A stretch of DNA of 38,086 nucleotides from DASUAO01 sp046484625 (GTDB lineage: Bacteria; Actinomycetota; Acidimicrobiia; IMCC26256; PALSA-555): contig JAWOIO010000036.1 in NCBI GenBank assembly GCA_046484625.1, positions 1 through 38,086 of the forward strand, given 5' to 3'. The stretch's first letter is position 1. Each line of letters starts with the position of its first letter. Positions 1 to 7,593 of the stretch are shown here, one piece after another. Below the pieces are notes generated by a model. The model was not told the origin of the DNA. It searched no databases and saw nothing but the letters and a program-made list of their open reading frames with translations. The translations under genes were made by a program, and so were the position numbers.

Positions 1-104
1 CCGTGTGCGGCGCCGAGGTGACCATGACGTCGGCCCAGGCCGGGGAGGAGCCCGACGCACCCCGGCACTGCCGGGAGGACATGGCGCTCGTCACCGGACC
101 GTGA
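1..104 (+). CDS. 3' end of an unidentified CDS (cut by window edge)
   Basis: The third forward frame is open from the window edge to a TGA at 102-104 and gives about 33 residues. These include a Cys followed by GAEV near the start and an HCRED motif about 20 residues later. The paired-Cys look suggests the end of a small zinc-ribbon-like protein, but the first half of any such motif lies outside the window. The product cannot be named. The other frames here are less convincing: frame 1 stops at once, and frame 2 encodes a low-complexity Arg/Gly-rich string. The gene would converge on crgA. Confidence 0.4.
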   Translation, partial: VCGAEVTMTSAQAGEEPDAPRHCREDMALVTGP

Positions 105-117
105 CCACGACCGCCGG

Positions 118-150
118 TCATCCACAGGCTGTGGAGAACCCTGTGGGGAG
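118..150. other. DnaA-box-like / hairpin cluster between convergent genes
   Basis: Three 9-mers lie within 33 bases: TCATCCACA (118-126), TGTGGAGAA (130-138, reverse complement TTCTCCACA) and TGTGGGGAG (142-150, reverse complement CTCCCCACA). All resemble the DnaA box TTATCCACA. The first two form the perfect dyad TCCACA-GGC-TGTGGA (121-135), and CCACAGG can also pair with CCTGTGG at 140-146. The stretch lies between the 3' ends of two convergent genes, so a shared terminator is the simpler reading. Confidence 0.4.
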
Positions 151-190
151 TTACACGGGTGGGATTCCGGGCCGGACGACCCGCCCACCC

Positions 191-220
191 GGCCTCAGCG
201 GTACTGGCCTCAGCGGTACT
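191..220. repeat. 15-bp tandem duplication over the crgA stop codon
   Basis: The unit GGCCTCAGCGGTACT occurs twice without mismatch (191-205 and 206-220). On the minus strand it carries the last codons of crgA (Gln-Tyr-Arg) and the TGA. Because 15 bases is five codons, the downstream copy places a second in-frame QYR-stop after the first stop. Confidence 0.9.
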
Positions 221-476
221 GAGTGGAGAGCACGAAGCCGCTGACCATGAGCCCCAGGCCCACGAACAGGTACGAGTTCTGGGCCTCGCCGCCGGGGAGC
301 AGCTGCAGGTAGTTGCCGATGATGACGACGAACCCGGTGCCGAGCGCGGTGAACATCGCGGTCGGGACCCACAGCGGCGAGTGCTTCGCGGTCCTGGGCT
401 TCGGCGGCGTGTAGCGCCCCGACGCGGGTCGGGGTGGTGCCGGAGCTCGCTTCGTCGACTTCCTGCGGCGCGCCAT
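210..476 (-). CDS. crgA: Cell division protein CrgA
   Basis: This is an 88-residue membrane protein. A basic N-terminus (MARRRKSTKR) and a Pro/Lys-rich linker are followed by two transmembrane segments at about residues 36-56 and 66-84, ending in TQYR. Length, topology and the W-V-P-x-x-M entry into TM1 match CrgA, which in actinobacteria sits at the septum and helps recruit FtsZ, FtsQ, FtsI and related division proteins. Its location beside the amidotransferase gene and the pknB/pbpA/rodA/pstP/fha cluster is the classical actinobacterial arrangement. The ATG start is preceded by TACGCT at 486-491, nine bases upstream. The stop lies inside a 15-bp tandem duplication. Confidence 0.92.
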   Translation of the reverse strand: MARRRKSTKRAPAPPRPASGRYTPPKPRTAKHSPLWVPTAMFTALGTGFVVIIGNYLQLLPGGEAQNSYLFVGLGLMVSGFVLSTQYR

Positions 477-483
477 CGTGCGG

Positions 484-522
484 CGAGCGTAGCGAGGATC
501 TCGTGCGCCCGAGCGGAGCGAG
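484..522. repeat. Two near-identical 13-mers in the crgA/pabA divergent region
   Basis: CGAGCGTAGCGAG (484-496) and CGAGCGGAGCGAG (510-522) differ at one base and lie 26 bases apart (start to start) in the intergenic region between the divergent crgA and trpG/pabA genes. The first copy contains, on the minus strand, the TACGCT hexamer proposed as the crgA -10 element. Whether these are operators or a dispersed genomic repeat cannot be told from one locus. Confidence 0.5.
486..491 (-). promoter_or_regulatory. Candidate -10 element for crgA
   Basis: TACGCT on the minus strand, nine bases before the crgA ATG. This would give a very short 5' leader. Confidence 0.4.
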
Positions 523-553
523 ATCGCATGCCCGGCACGGTGGGCGCCGGGGC

Positions 554-559
554 TACCGT
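554..559 (+). promoter_or_regulatory. Candidate -10 element for leaderless trpG/pabA
   Basis: TACCGT ends six bases before the GTG at 566. Transcription starting about seven bases downstream of the hexamer would begin at the start codon itself. No Shine-Dalgarno sequence precedes this GTG. Confidence 0.5.
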
Positions 560-565
560 CGGGGC

Positions 566-1153
566 GTGGCCGCCCGGGTGCTCGTCGTCGACAACTACGA
601 CTCGTTCGTCTACAACCTCGTCCAGTACCTCGGCGAGCTCGGCGCGGAGCCCGTCGTGCACCGTCACGACGCCCTGTCCCTCGACGAGCTCCGTGCGTTG
701 GAGCCCGACGCGGTGCTGGTGTCGCCCGGTCCGGGACGGCCCGAGGACGCGGGCGTCTCGAACGACGCGATCCGGTCCTTCGGGGAGGCGGGCGTCCCGG
801 TGCTCGGTGTATGCCTCGGACACCAGTGCATCGGGCAGGTGTACGGCGGCCGGATCGAGCGAGCGCCCCGGGTCATGCACGGAAAGACGTCCGAGATCAC
901 CCACGACGACGCCGGCGTCTTCGCGGGCCTCCCGAACCCGTGCACCGCGACGCGCTACCACTCGCTCGTCGTGGCCCGGGAATCCGTCCCCGACGTACTC
1001 GAGGTGACGGCCGAGAGCGACGACGGGCTCGTCATGGGGCTGCGCCACCGCGACCTGCCGATCGAGGGCGTGCAGTTCCACCCCGAGTCGATCCTCACCG
1101 AGAGCGGACACGACCTCCTGCGCAACTTCCTTGCGGCGGCCGTCCCGGCCTGA
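566..1153 (+). CDS. pabA: Glutamine amidotransferase, anthranilate/aminodeoxychorismate synthase component II
   Basis: This is a class I glutamine amidotransferase of 195 residues. It hydrolyses glutamine and passes ammonia to a TrpE or PabB partner for tryptophan or folate synthesis. Visible motifs are the N-terminal VVDNYDSFVYN, the oxyanion region SPGPGRPEDAG, the nucleophile motif GVCLGHQ, and the catalytic His/Glu in GVQFHPES. I chose the GTG at 566 because the conserved protein begins there and TACCGT lies six bases upstream; longer upstream extensions read as shadow sequence. TrpG and PabA cannot be separated by sequence alone. The location next to crgA and pknB matches the gene often labelled trpG/pabA in actinobacteria. 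No TrpE or PabB lies in the window. Confidence 0.9.
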   Translation: MAARVLVVDNYDSFVYNLVQYLGELGAEPVVHRHDALSLDELRALEPDAVLVSPGPGRPEDAGVSNDAIRSFGEAGVPVLGVCLGHQCIGQVYGGRIERAPRVMHGKTSEITHDDAGVFAGLPNPCTATRYHSLVVARESVPDVLEVTAESDDGLVMGLRHRDLPIEGVQFHPESILTESGHDLLRNFLAAAVPA

Positions 1154-1175
1154 GCGTCACCCGGCCTGAGCGTCA
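1144..1175. repeat. 16-bp tandem duplication over the trpG/pabA stop codon
   Basis: CCCGGCCTGAGCGTCA is present twice (1144-1159, 1160-1175), followed by a partial third copy (CCCGGCC). The first unit contains the TGA stop of the amidotransferase. The duplication occupies most of the short gap before the 3' end of mutY. Confidence 0.9.
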
Positions 1176-1187
1176 CCCGGCCGGCGA

Positions 1188-1964
1188 TCACCGCGTCGCG
1201 AGACGCGCGTGCTCCCCGTCGATCTCCGCGAGCCCGTCGTCCACCAACGTGCCAAGCGCCTCGTGGTCGAGCGAGGCCATCCCGGTCGGGCCGGCGCGGA
1301 GCGCCGCGAGGACGCCGCCGCGCCGCTGCCGGAGGCTCCCCTCGAAGCGCGGCTGGCGTCGCCGCTCCCGTTCGTGGGGGAGGGGCCCTCGACTCGAGCA
1401 CCGACCCTGGAGCGGGCATGCCGCGCAGTCCGGGTCGCGCGGCCGGCACACCATCGCGCCCAGGTCCATGAGCGCGAGCAATCGGTCGCGCCCGCGCAGT
1501 GGTCGGCCGACCTCCACCATCGCGATCTCGATCGCGCGATCGGTGCACGGTTCGCCCTGCGTCCGCTCGACGACGCGTCGGACGTTCACCTCCACCGCAC
1601 CGACGTCGGCGTCGTCGACCTGGGCCGCGATCGCCCGGGCCGTGTACCGGCCGACGCCCGGGAGCGTCTCGAGGTCGTCCGGCCAGCCGTCGTCCTGGAT
1701 GATGCGGGCCGTCTCCCAGAGCCGCCGGGCCCGTCGCGGGTAGCCCAGGCGCCCCCAGGCCTCGATCACCGCCGCCGGACCGGCGTCGGCCATCGCCTCG
1801 GGCGTGGGGAAGCGGGCCAGGAACACGGGCCAGGCCTCCACGACCCGGGCGACCTGGGTCTGGTGGAGCATGACCTCGGAGACCAGTACCGACCAGCGGT
1901 CACGCGTCGCGCGCCACGGATGCCCGTGCCGGCCCTCGGCCTCGTACCACTGCGCGAGCCCCAT
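1188..1964 (-). CDS. mutY: A/G-specific adenine glycosylase (MutY), actinobacterial form without NUDIX domain
   Basis: MutY removes adenine mispaired with 8-oxoguanine. The 258-residue protein has the HhH-GPD core: SEVMLHQTQV with Glu30 (the general acid of E. coli MutY Glu37), the hairpin LPGVG at 101-105, and a [4Fe-4S] site C173-x6-C180-x2-C183-x5-C189. The C-terminal tail has no NUDIX domain; FEGSLRQRRG and what follows resemble the winged-helix tail of other actinobacterial MutY proteins. The position equivalent to catalytic Asp138 in E. coli (LDGNVKRV) reads VEVNVRRV, so the residue is Glu125; the codon is GAG. The gene follows pknB after a short gap and may be read with it. GTG at 1967 is an alternative start. 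Confidence 0.88.
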   Translation of the reverse strand: MGLAQWYEAEGRHGHPWRATRDRWSVLVSEVMLHQTQVARVVEAWPVFLARFPTPEAMADAGPAAVIEAWGRLGYPRRARRLWETARIIQDDGWPDDLETLPGVGRYTARAIAAQVDDADVGAVEVNVRRVVERTQGEPCTDRAIEIAMVEVGRPLRGRDRLLALMDLGAMVCRPRDPDCAACPLQGRCSSRGPLPHERERRRQPRFEGSLRQRRGGVLAALRAGPTGMASLDHEALGTLVDDGLAEIDGEHARLATR

Positions 1965-1989
1965 CACGGGTCAACGATCCGAGGGCTGC

Positions 1990-3822
1990 TCAGCAGCCGA
2001 TCGTGATCACCGTGCCCGGAGGGGCCTCGCCCCCGCTGGGGTTCTGGGTGGCGATGATCGCCAATGGGGCGCACCCGTTGACCGTGACGCTGAACCCTGC
2101 CGCGGTCAATGCCGCCGTCCCCGCTTCCCGGGTCTGGCCGATCACGTTCGGGACGACCACAGCCTGCGGGCCGGTCGACACGGCCATCTGGATGGTGGTC
2201 CCCTTGGGTGTCGGCGTGTTCGCAGCGGGGTTGGTGCTGATGACCTTGCCCGCGGCGACCGTGTTGCTCGGCGTGGGGACGACCGTCACCTGGAAGCCCG
2301 CGTTCTGGAGGGTGGTCTGGGCCTGGACCTGGTCCTGCCCGACGACCGACGGCACCGGGACGGGCGGCTCGGCGGCCACGGTCACCTGCACGGTGCTGCC
2401 CTTGGCGACCTTGGTCCCGCTGGCCGGGTTGGTGGCGAGCACGCTCCCCGCGGGCGAGTCGGGGGACTCCTGGTCGACGCGCTCCACCACCAGGCCGAGC
2501 TGCTGGAGCTCGGCCTGGGCCTCCTCGAACAGCTTGCCGGTGACCTCCGGGACCGTGACCTCGCTGCTGCTCACGGTGAGCGTGACGGTCCGGCCCTTCT
2601 CGAGGAGGCGGCCACCGTCGGGGCGCTGGCCGATGACCGTCTCGACGGGCTCGCTGCTGACCTCGTCGATGCGCGTGACCTTGAACCCGAGGTCGGTGAG
2701 CGTCGTAGACGCGACGTCGAACGTCTGGCCCACCACGTTGGGGACCTCGATCGATTTCTTCGCGGTGCTCCCGTCGTCCTTACCGAGGAAGAACAGGGCG
2801 TAGACGATCACGCTCAGGAGGAGTGCGAGACCGAGGACCGTCACGAAGATGGGACCCCAGCGCCGCCGCTCTGCCTCCCAGATCTCCTCGGAGTGGTCGG
2901 GGGCCGCCTCGGGGGTTGCGGCGACGGTCGCTGCGTCGGCCACCAGGGCACCGGTCGCGGCCAGCGCGAGCGCCGGTGCCCCTATGAGCGGGCGACCGCG
3001 ACCGAAGCGGACGAGGTCCTCGCGGAGGTCCTCGGCCGACTGGTACCGCCCCGACGGGTCCTTGACGAGTGCACCCATCACGACGCGTTCGAGGTCGGGT
3101 GGGATGTCGCCGACGACCTGGCTCGGGGGGACGACCTCCTCGCGCACGTGCTTCATCGCAACCGCGACGGGGCTCTCGGCGACGAACGGCGCGGTGCCGG
3201 TGAGCATCTCGTAGAGCACGACACCGAGGGAGTAGACGTCGCTGCGCCCGTCGACCTGGTAGCCCTGCGCCTGCTCGGGGGAGAAGTACGTCGCGGTGCC
3301 GATCACCGCCCCGGTCTGGGTGAGCCCGGACGCCGCGTCGGCGGGGTTGGCCGCGATCCCGAAGTCGGCGACCTTGACCTGCCCCGACGGGGTGATGAGC
3401 ACGTTCCCGGGCTTGATGTCGCGGTGCACGGTCCCGTGGCGGTGGGCGAAGTCGAGCCCGGCCGCGATCTCGGCGGTGATGCGCGCGGCCTGCATCGGCG
3501 CGAGCCGACCGCGTGCCCGCAGCACGTCGCGGAGGGACTCGCCCTCCACGTACTCCATCACGATGTAGTAGGTGCCGCGCTCGCGGCCGTAGTCGTAGAC
3601 CCCGACGATGTTGGGGTGGTTGAGCATCGCCGCGTGCTGGGCCTCCCGACGGAAGCGCTCGACGAAGTTCGGGTCGATCGCGAACTCCGGGAACAGGACC
3701 TTCACCGCGACCTCACGGTCGAGCTGCTGGTCGCGGGCGACGAACACCTCGGCCATCCCGCCGCGGGCGATCGCGCGTCCGATCTCGTAGCGATTGGCGA
3801 GGAGGTCGCCCACCTGGGTCAT
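1990..3822 (-). CDS. pknB: PASTA-domain Ser/Thr protein kinase PknB
   Basis: A membrane kinase of about 610 residues that phosphorylates division and cell-wall targets in response to muropeptides or lipid II. The kinase domain (about 1-275) shows the glycine loop ARGGMAEVF, Lys41 in VAVKVL, the catalytic loop HRDIKPGN, DFG, and an activation segment with GTATYFSPEQ. A linker and a single transmembrane helix (about 325-348) are followed by four extracellular PASTA repeats starting near VPNVVGQ, VPEVTGK, VPSVVGQ and VPNVIGQ. The last repeat has two Cys, one of them the terminal residue, which could form a disulfide. ATG 3822 fits the usual MTxVG start; GTG 3831 is possible. Only one kinase is present, with no separate pknA. 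Confidence 0.95.
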   Translation of the reverse strand: MTQVGDLLANRYEIGRAIARGGMAEVFVARDQQLDREVAVKVLFPEFAIDPNFVERFRREAQHAAMLNHPNIVGVYDYGRERGTYYIVMEYVEGESLRDVLRARGRLAPMQAARITAEIAAGLDFAHRHGTVHRDIKPGNVLITPSGQVKVADFGIAANPADAASGLTQTGAVIGTATYFSPEQAQGYQVDGRSDVYSLGVVLYEMLTGTAPFVAESPVAVAMKHVREEVVPPSQVVGDIPPDLERVVMGALVKDPSGRYQSAEDLREDLVRFGRGRPLIGAPALALAATGALVADAATVAATPEAAPDHSEEIWEAERRRWGPIFVTVLGLALLLSVIVYALFFLGKDDGSTAKKSIEVPNVVGQTFDVASTTLTDLGFKVTRIDEVSSEPVETVIGQRPDGGRLLEKGRTVTLTVSSSEVTVPEVTGKLFEEAQAELQQLGLVVERVDQESPDSPAGSVLATNPASGTKVAKGSTVQVTVAAEPPVPVPSVVGQDQVQAQTTLQNAGFQVTVVPTPSNTVAAGKVISTNPAANTPTPKGTTIQMAVSTGPQAVVVPNVIGQTREAGTAALTAAGFSVTVNGCAPLAIIATQNPSGGEAPPGTVITIGC

Positions 3823-3923
3823 CGACCACACCGCCCGGGTGCGCGCTCGGGCCTGCCTGTGCTCATCGGGGCTTCACGGTAGTTGTACCGGTGCGGCCGA
3901 GGTGGTCACGGGGCATCGAGGCA

Positions 3924-5390
3924 TCACAGGCCCAGCGCGCGGCGGAGGACCCGAGCCGCGATCGGCGCCGCGACCCGACCACCCGTCGCTTCCGAGCCGA
4001 TCGACCCACCCCGCTCGACGAGCACAGCCACGGCGACCTCGGGTGCCTCGGCGGGGGCGAACCCGATGAACCACGCGTGGGGGTCACCGCCGTCGGCCTG
4101 GGCGGTGCCGGTCTTCCCGGCGACGGTCACCCCGGGGATCCGAGCCGCAGTCCCGGTGCCCTGCGGGCTCTCGACGACGGCCACCATCATCGCGGTGACG
4201 GCCTGGGCCGTCCCGGGGCTCGTCGCGGTGCGCCACTCCCCCGGGGCGATCCGCCGGACGAGGTCGCCCTTGGCGTCACGGATCTCGGAGCCGACGTGCG
4301 GCTTCATCAGCACGCCACCGTTGGCGATGCCTGCCGCGACCATCGCCATCTGGAGCGGCGTCGTCGACACGTCGCCCTGTCCGACGCCCGCGAACGCGAA
4401 CAGCGGTTGGTTCTCGGCGAAGCTGCCGGGTCGGGGGCCGATGCTGGCGACCGCGCCGGGTGAGAGGTCGATCGGCGGGATGGCACCCACCCCGAAGCGG
4501 TTCATGCCGGGGACGAACGCATCGCCGAGATCGAGGCCGATCTGACCGAACGTCGTGTTGCACGACACCGTGAAGCTCTGCGCGAGCGTGCCGCCGCAGG
4601 CGCGGCCCCCGAAGTTCTCGAGTGTGTTGTCGGTCTGGGGGAGGTCGAGCTCGCGCAGCACCGGGTACGACGGGGCATCGGGGGTGGCGATCCCGGTCTC
4701 GAGGGCGACCGAGGCGGTCACGGTCTTGAACGTCGAGCCGGGCGGGTAGACCTCGCGGTACGCGCGTGGGAGATCGGGCTTCTCGGGGTTCGCGACCAGC
4801 GCGCGGAAGTAGTCCTGCACAGCCTCGGTGTCGTGGCTCGCGAGCGGTTGGTTGTCGTACGCGGGGTTCGAGTACATCGCGAGCACCGCGCCCGTGCGCA
4901 CATCGAGGGCGACGACCGATCCCCGCTGGAAGCCCAGGCCCTCGGCGGCCTCACGTTGGACGTCCGCACGCAGCGAGAGCACGACGGTCCCGGTGCCGTC
5001 GGTCCCGCTCACGAGATCGGGGAGGTTCTGGAGCTGGAGCTCGGTGTCGCGCCCGACCAACGCGTCGTTGTAGGTCTTCTCGACGCCGCTGTTGCCGATC
5101 ACGAACGACTGGTAGCCGACCACCTGGCTGAAGAGCGGCCCGTCCGGGTACTGGCGCTGGTACTTGAAGTCGGTGCCGTCGTCGACCTCGACCGACGACG
5201 CGACGACGACGCCGTCGGCCGTGACGATCGGTCCACGAGGACGGTTCGCGTCCCGGAGTGCTGCTCGGGTGTTGCGCGGGTCGTCGGCCAGGCGATCGGC
5301 ATCGATCACCTGGAGGTAGGTCAGCTGGGCGACCAGCACCAGGACGAGCACGATCACGGCGACGCCGACGCGGCGGATGGCGCGGTCCAT
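3924..5390 (-). CDS. pbpA: Class B penicillin-binding protein (PbpA/FtsI-like transpeptidase)
   Basis: A 488-residue peptidoglycan D,D-transpeptidase. An N-terminal membrane anchor (about residues 8-27) is followed by the class B dimerisation domain and the transpeptidase domain, which has all three penicillin-binding motifs: Ser219-T-F-Lys222, S276-C-N278 and K426-T-G428. The ATG at 5390 lies five bases after the stop of the upstream SEDS gene, so the polymerase and transpeptidase pair are translationally close, as expected for partners in one elongation or septation complex. The frame is open far upstream, but that extension is the shadow of the SEDS gene. Homologues in this gene order are called PbpA; FtsI-like function is not excluded. 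Confidence 0.94.
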   Translation of the reverse strand: MDRAIRRVGVAVIVLVLVLVAQLTYLQVIDADRLADDPRNTRAALRDANRPRGPIVTADGVVVASSVEVDDGTDFKYQRQYPDGPLFSQVVGYQSFVIGNSGVEKTYNDALVGRDTELQLQNLPDLVSGTDGTGTVVLSLRADVQREAAEGLGFQRGSVVALDVRTGAVLAMYSNPAYDNQPLASHDTEAVQDYFRALVANPEKPDLPRAYREVYPPGSTFKTVTASVALETGIATPDAPSYPVLRELDLPQTDNTLENFGGRACGGTLAQSFTVSCNTTFGQIGLDLGDAFVPGMNRFGVGAIPPIDLSPGAVASIGPRPGSFAENQPLFAFAGVGQGDVSTTPLQMAMVAAGIANGGVLMKPHVGSEIRDAKGDLVRRIAPGEWRTATSPGTAQAVTAMMVAVVESPQGTGTAARIPGVTVAGKTGTAQADGGDPHAWFIGFAPAEAPEVAVAVLVERGGSIGSEATGGRVAAPIAARVLRRALGL

Positions 5391-5395
5391 CAGGC

Positions 5396-6718
5396 CTAGC
5401 CGTGGACGGCGGCGGAGGCGGCAGCCGCGGCGCCGGGTTGCGCGCTGCGGGCGTTGTCGTCGGAGATCCGCAGCAGCAGCGCCGCGATCGCGAAGTTCGC
5501 CACCAACGACGAGCCGCCGTACGACACGAAGGGGAGCGTGATCCCGGTGAGGGGGATGACCCGGGTGACCCCACCGATGATGACGAAGCTCTGGATGCCG
5601 ATGATCGTCGTGAGGCCCGCCGCGAACAGCTTGGAGAACGGACGCGTCGCCTGGACCGCGATCCGGTACCCGGACCCGACCAGCAGCAGGATGCCGGCGA
5701 GGACCGCGACGGTGCCGATGAGGCCCAGCTCCTCGCCGATCGCCGAGAACACGAAGTCCGTCGCGGCGTTCGGGATCTGTTGGGGGTTCCCGAGCCCGAG
5801 CCCGGTCCCCGTGAAGCCGCCGGTCCCGAACGCGAACATCGACTGGACGATCTGGAAGCCCTCGTCCTGGGCGACGGACCACGGGTCGATCCAGGTGCTG
5901 ACGCGGTCCTGGACATGGTCGAAGAGCCGGTACGCGATCGTCGCGCCGCCCACGAACAGCACGAGACCGAACAGGAGGTACGCGGCGCGCTCGGTCGCGA
6001 CGTAGAGCATCGACGAGAAGAGCGCGAAGAACAGCAGGGCCGAACCGAGGTCCTTCTGGCGGACCATGATGACGATCGACACGGCCCACGCGAGGAGCAG
6101 CGGGCCGAGGTGCTTCGGGTCGGGGAGGATCAGGCGGCCGAGCCGTCGACCGCCGCTGCTCAGCAGCTCGCGCTTGTCGACGAGGTACGCGGCGAAGAAC
6201 ACGACGAGGAGCACCTTGGCCGCCTCGCCCGGCTGGAAGTTGACCGGACCGAATCCGACCCACAGCCGCGCCCCGTTGATCGTCTTGCCGATGCCGGGCA
6301 GGAGCGGGAGCACGACGGCGACGAGTCCGAGGAACAAGAACGTGTAGCGGTAGCGCTCCAGGGTCCGGACCCGGCGGACGACGACGAGGGTCAGGACGAA
6401 CATGGCGACGCCGGCCGCGGTCCAGCCCGCCTGGCTCCGGGCCAGGTCCCGGTCGAGGCGCGAGATCGTGACGAAGCCGATGCCGTTGAGGAACGCGACG
6501 ACGGGGAGCAGGACGGGGTCCGCGAGGGGCGCGAGGCGCCGCACCGCGTAGTGGGCGACGACGTAGAGGATGATCATCACCGCGAGGAACAGCCAGAGGT
6601 CCGGCGGGAGGTTCGGCTTGTCGGCGAGCTGGACGAGCAGGTACCCGAACGTGGTGATCACCACCGCGACGAGCCCGAGGCGCAGCTCGATGTTGCGCCG
6701 CCGGCTGGTGGTGCTCAC
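5396..6718 (-). CDS. rodA: SEDS-family peptidoglycan glycosyltransferase (RodA/FtsW)
   Basis: A 440-residue polytopic membrane protein with about ten to twelve hydrophobic segments. SEDS landmarks are visible: NGARLWVGFGPVNFQPGE in the central region, VRQKDLGSALLFF (with the conserved Asp of the polymerase site), TGTGLGLGNPQQIP, and ITLPFVSYGGSSL near the end. It polymerises glycan strands from lipid II together with the class B PBP encoded just downstream. I chose the GTG at 6718, which overlaps the TGA of pstP in a GTGA, a typical coupled arrangement; longer upstream extensions are shadow sequence. RodA and FtsW are hard to separate; the gene order (pstP-rodA-pbpA-pknB) favours RodA. Confidence 0.92.
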   Translation of the reverse strand: MSTTSRRRNIELRLGLVAVVITTFGYLLVQLADKPNLPPDLWLFLAVMIILYVVAHYAVRRLAPLADPVLLPVVAFLNGIGFVTISRLDRDLARSQAGWTAAGVAMFVLTLVVVRRVRTLERYRYTFLFLGLVAVVLPLLPGIGKTINGARLWVGFGPVNFQPGEAAKVLLVVFFAAYLVDKRELLSSGGRRLGRLILPDPKHLGPLLLAWAVSIVIMVRQKDLGSALLFFALFSSMLYVATERAAYLLFGLVLFVGGATIAYRLFDHVQDRVSTWIDPWSVAQDEGFQIVQSMFAFGTGGFTGTGLGLGNPQQIPNAATDFVFSAIGEELGLIGTVAVLAGILLLVGSGYRIAVQATRPFSKLFAAGLTTIIGIQSFVIIGGVTRVIPLTGITLPFVSYGGSSLVANFAIAALLLRISDDNARSAQPGAAAAASAAVHG

Positions 6719-7593
6719 CGGCGCTGCCACCAGCGACGCGACGGCGCCTCCTCCACCGGCTCGGTCGGGGCGTCGTCCGCCGGCTCGGTCGGGGCGTCGT
6801 CCGCCGGCTGCGCGTCGAGCGTCGCACGAGCGTCGACGGCCGGCTGCGCGTCGAGCGTCGCACGAGCGTCGCTGCCGTCGCCCTCCGCGCTGAGCACGTC
6901 GATCACGACCACGGTGATGTTGTCGACACCGCCGGCCGCGTTCGCGGCATCGACAAGGTCGCGAGCGAGCTTCTGGGGTTCGTCGGTCTCCGCAAGGCGA
7001 GTGGCGAGCTCGTTCTCGTGCACCATGTTCGTGAGGCCGTCGGAGCACAGGAGCACACGGTCGCCGTCGGCGAGCGCGATCTCCTCGACGTCGACCTCCA
7101 CTTCCGAGTCGAGCCCCAGGGCGCGGGTGATCATCGAACGCCGTGGATCCCGCTCGGCCTCGGCCACGGTGAGCTCGCCGGCCCGGATGAGCTCCTCGAC
7201 GAGGCTGTGATCGGTGGTGACCCGCTCGAGTCGGCCGTCCCGGAACAGGTACGCGCGCGAGTCGCCGACGTGCCCGAGGACGAGCGAGCCGTCGACGAGG
7301 GCTCCCGCGGTGATCGTCGTGCCCATGCCACGGAGGTTCGGATCGGCGACCGATTGGTCGTGCACTGCCGCGTTTGCGGCCAACACCGCCTCTTCGATGG
7401 CCGCCCCGGCGAGGAAGGCGATGCGCAGCGCGTCCAGGGCCGTCGTGCTCGCGACCTCGCCACCGCGGTGCCCGCCCATCCCGTCGGCGACCGCGATGAG
7501 GCCGAGCTCCTCGGCGACGAGGTAGCCGTCCTCGTTGTGGTCGCGCACGCGGCCGACGTCGGTCGCGCCTCCTACCTTGATCTGTGCCGTCAT
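6715..7593 (-). CDS. pstP: PP2C-family Ser/Thr protein phosphatase PstP
   Basis: A 292-residue metal-dependent (PPM) phosphatase that would reverse PknB phosphorylation. Catalytic motifs in order: RxxNED (RDHNEDGY), ADGMGGHRGG, GMGTT, GDSRAYLF, LLCSDGLTNMV and GVDNITVVV. The metal-binding aspartates are all present. After about residue 235 the protein is an acidic Ala/Asp/Pro tail of internal repeats (DARATLDAQPA twice, DDAPTEP twice), ending in RRWWQRR. Unlike mycobacterial PstP I see no transmembrane helix or extracellular domain, so this form looks cytosolic. The ATG at 7593 overlaps the fhaB TGA in ATGA. Confidence 0.94.
   Translation of the reverse strand: MTAQIKVGGATDVGRVRDHNEDGYLVAEELGLIAVADGMGGHRGGEVASTTALDALRIAFLAGAAIEEAVLAANAAVHDQSVADPNLRGMGTTITAGALVDGSLVLGHVGDSRAYLFRDGRLERVTTDHSLVEELIRAGELTVAEAERDPRRSMITRALGLDSEVEVDVEEIALADGDRVLLCSDGLTNMVHENELATRLAETDEPQKLARDLVDAANAAGGVDNITVVVIDVLSAEGDGSDARATLDAQPAVDARATLDAQPADDAPTEPADDAPTEPVEEAPSRRWWQRR
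6756..6875. repeat. Two adjacent tandem duplications in the pstP 3' end
   Basis: A 24-bp unit is repeated twice (6756-6779, 6780-6803), and directly beside it a 36-bp unit is repeated twice (6804-6839, 6840-6875, identical over the first 32 bases). Both unit lengths are multiples of three, so they encode in-frame repeats in the acidic tail of PstP. Confidence 0.9.

Noticed and set aside
1804..3882. A 692-codon open frame on the plus strand opposite pknB
   Set aside because: Its sequence is the mirror of PASTA and kinase codons, rich in Arg, Gly and Asp without any domain. The minus strand encodes a complete, motif-perfect PknB.
5391..6863. Upstream extension of the pbpA frame to a 979-residue protein
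   Set aside because: The extension is a shadow of the SEDS gene, and the class B PBP starts naturally at ATG 5390, five bases after the SEDS stop.
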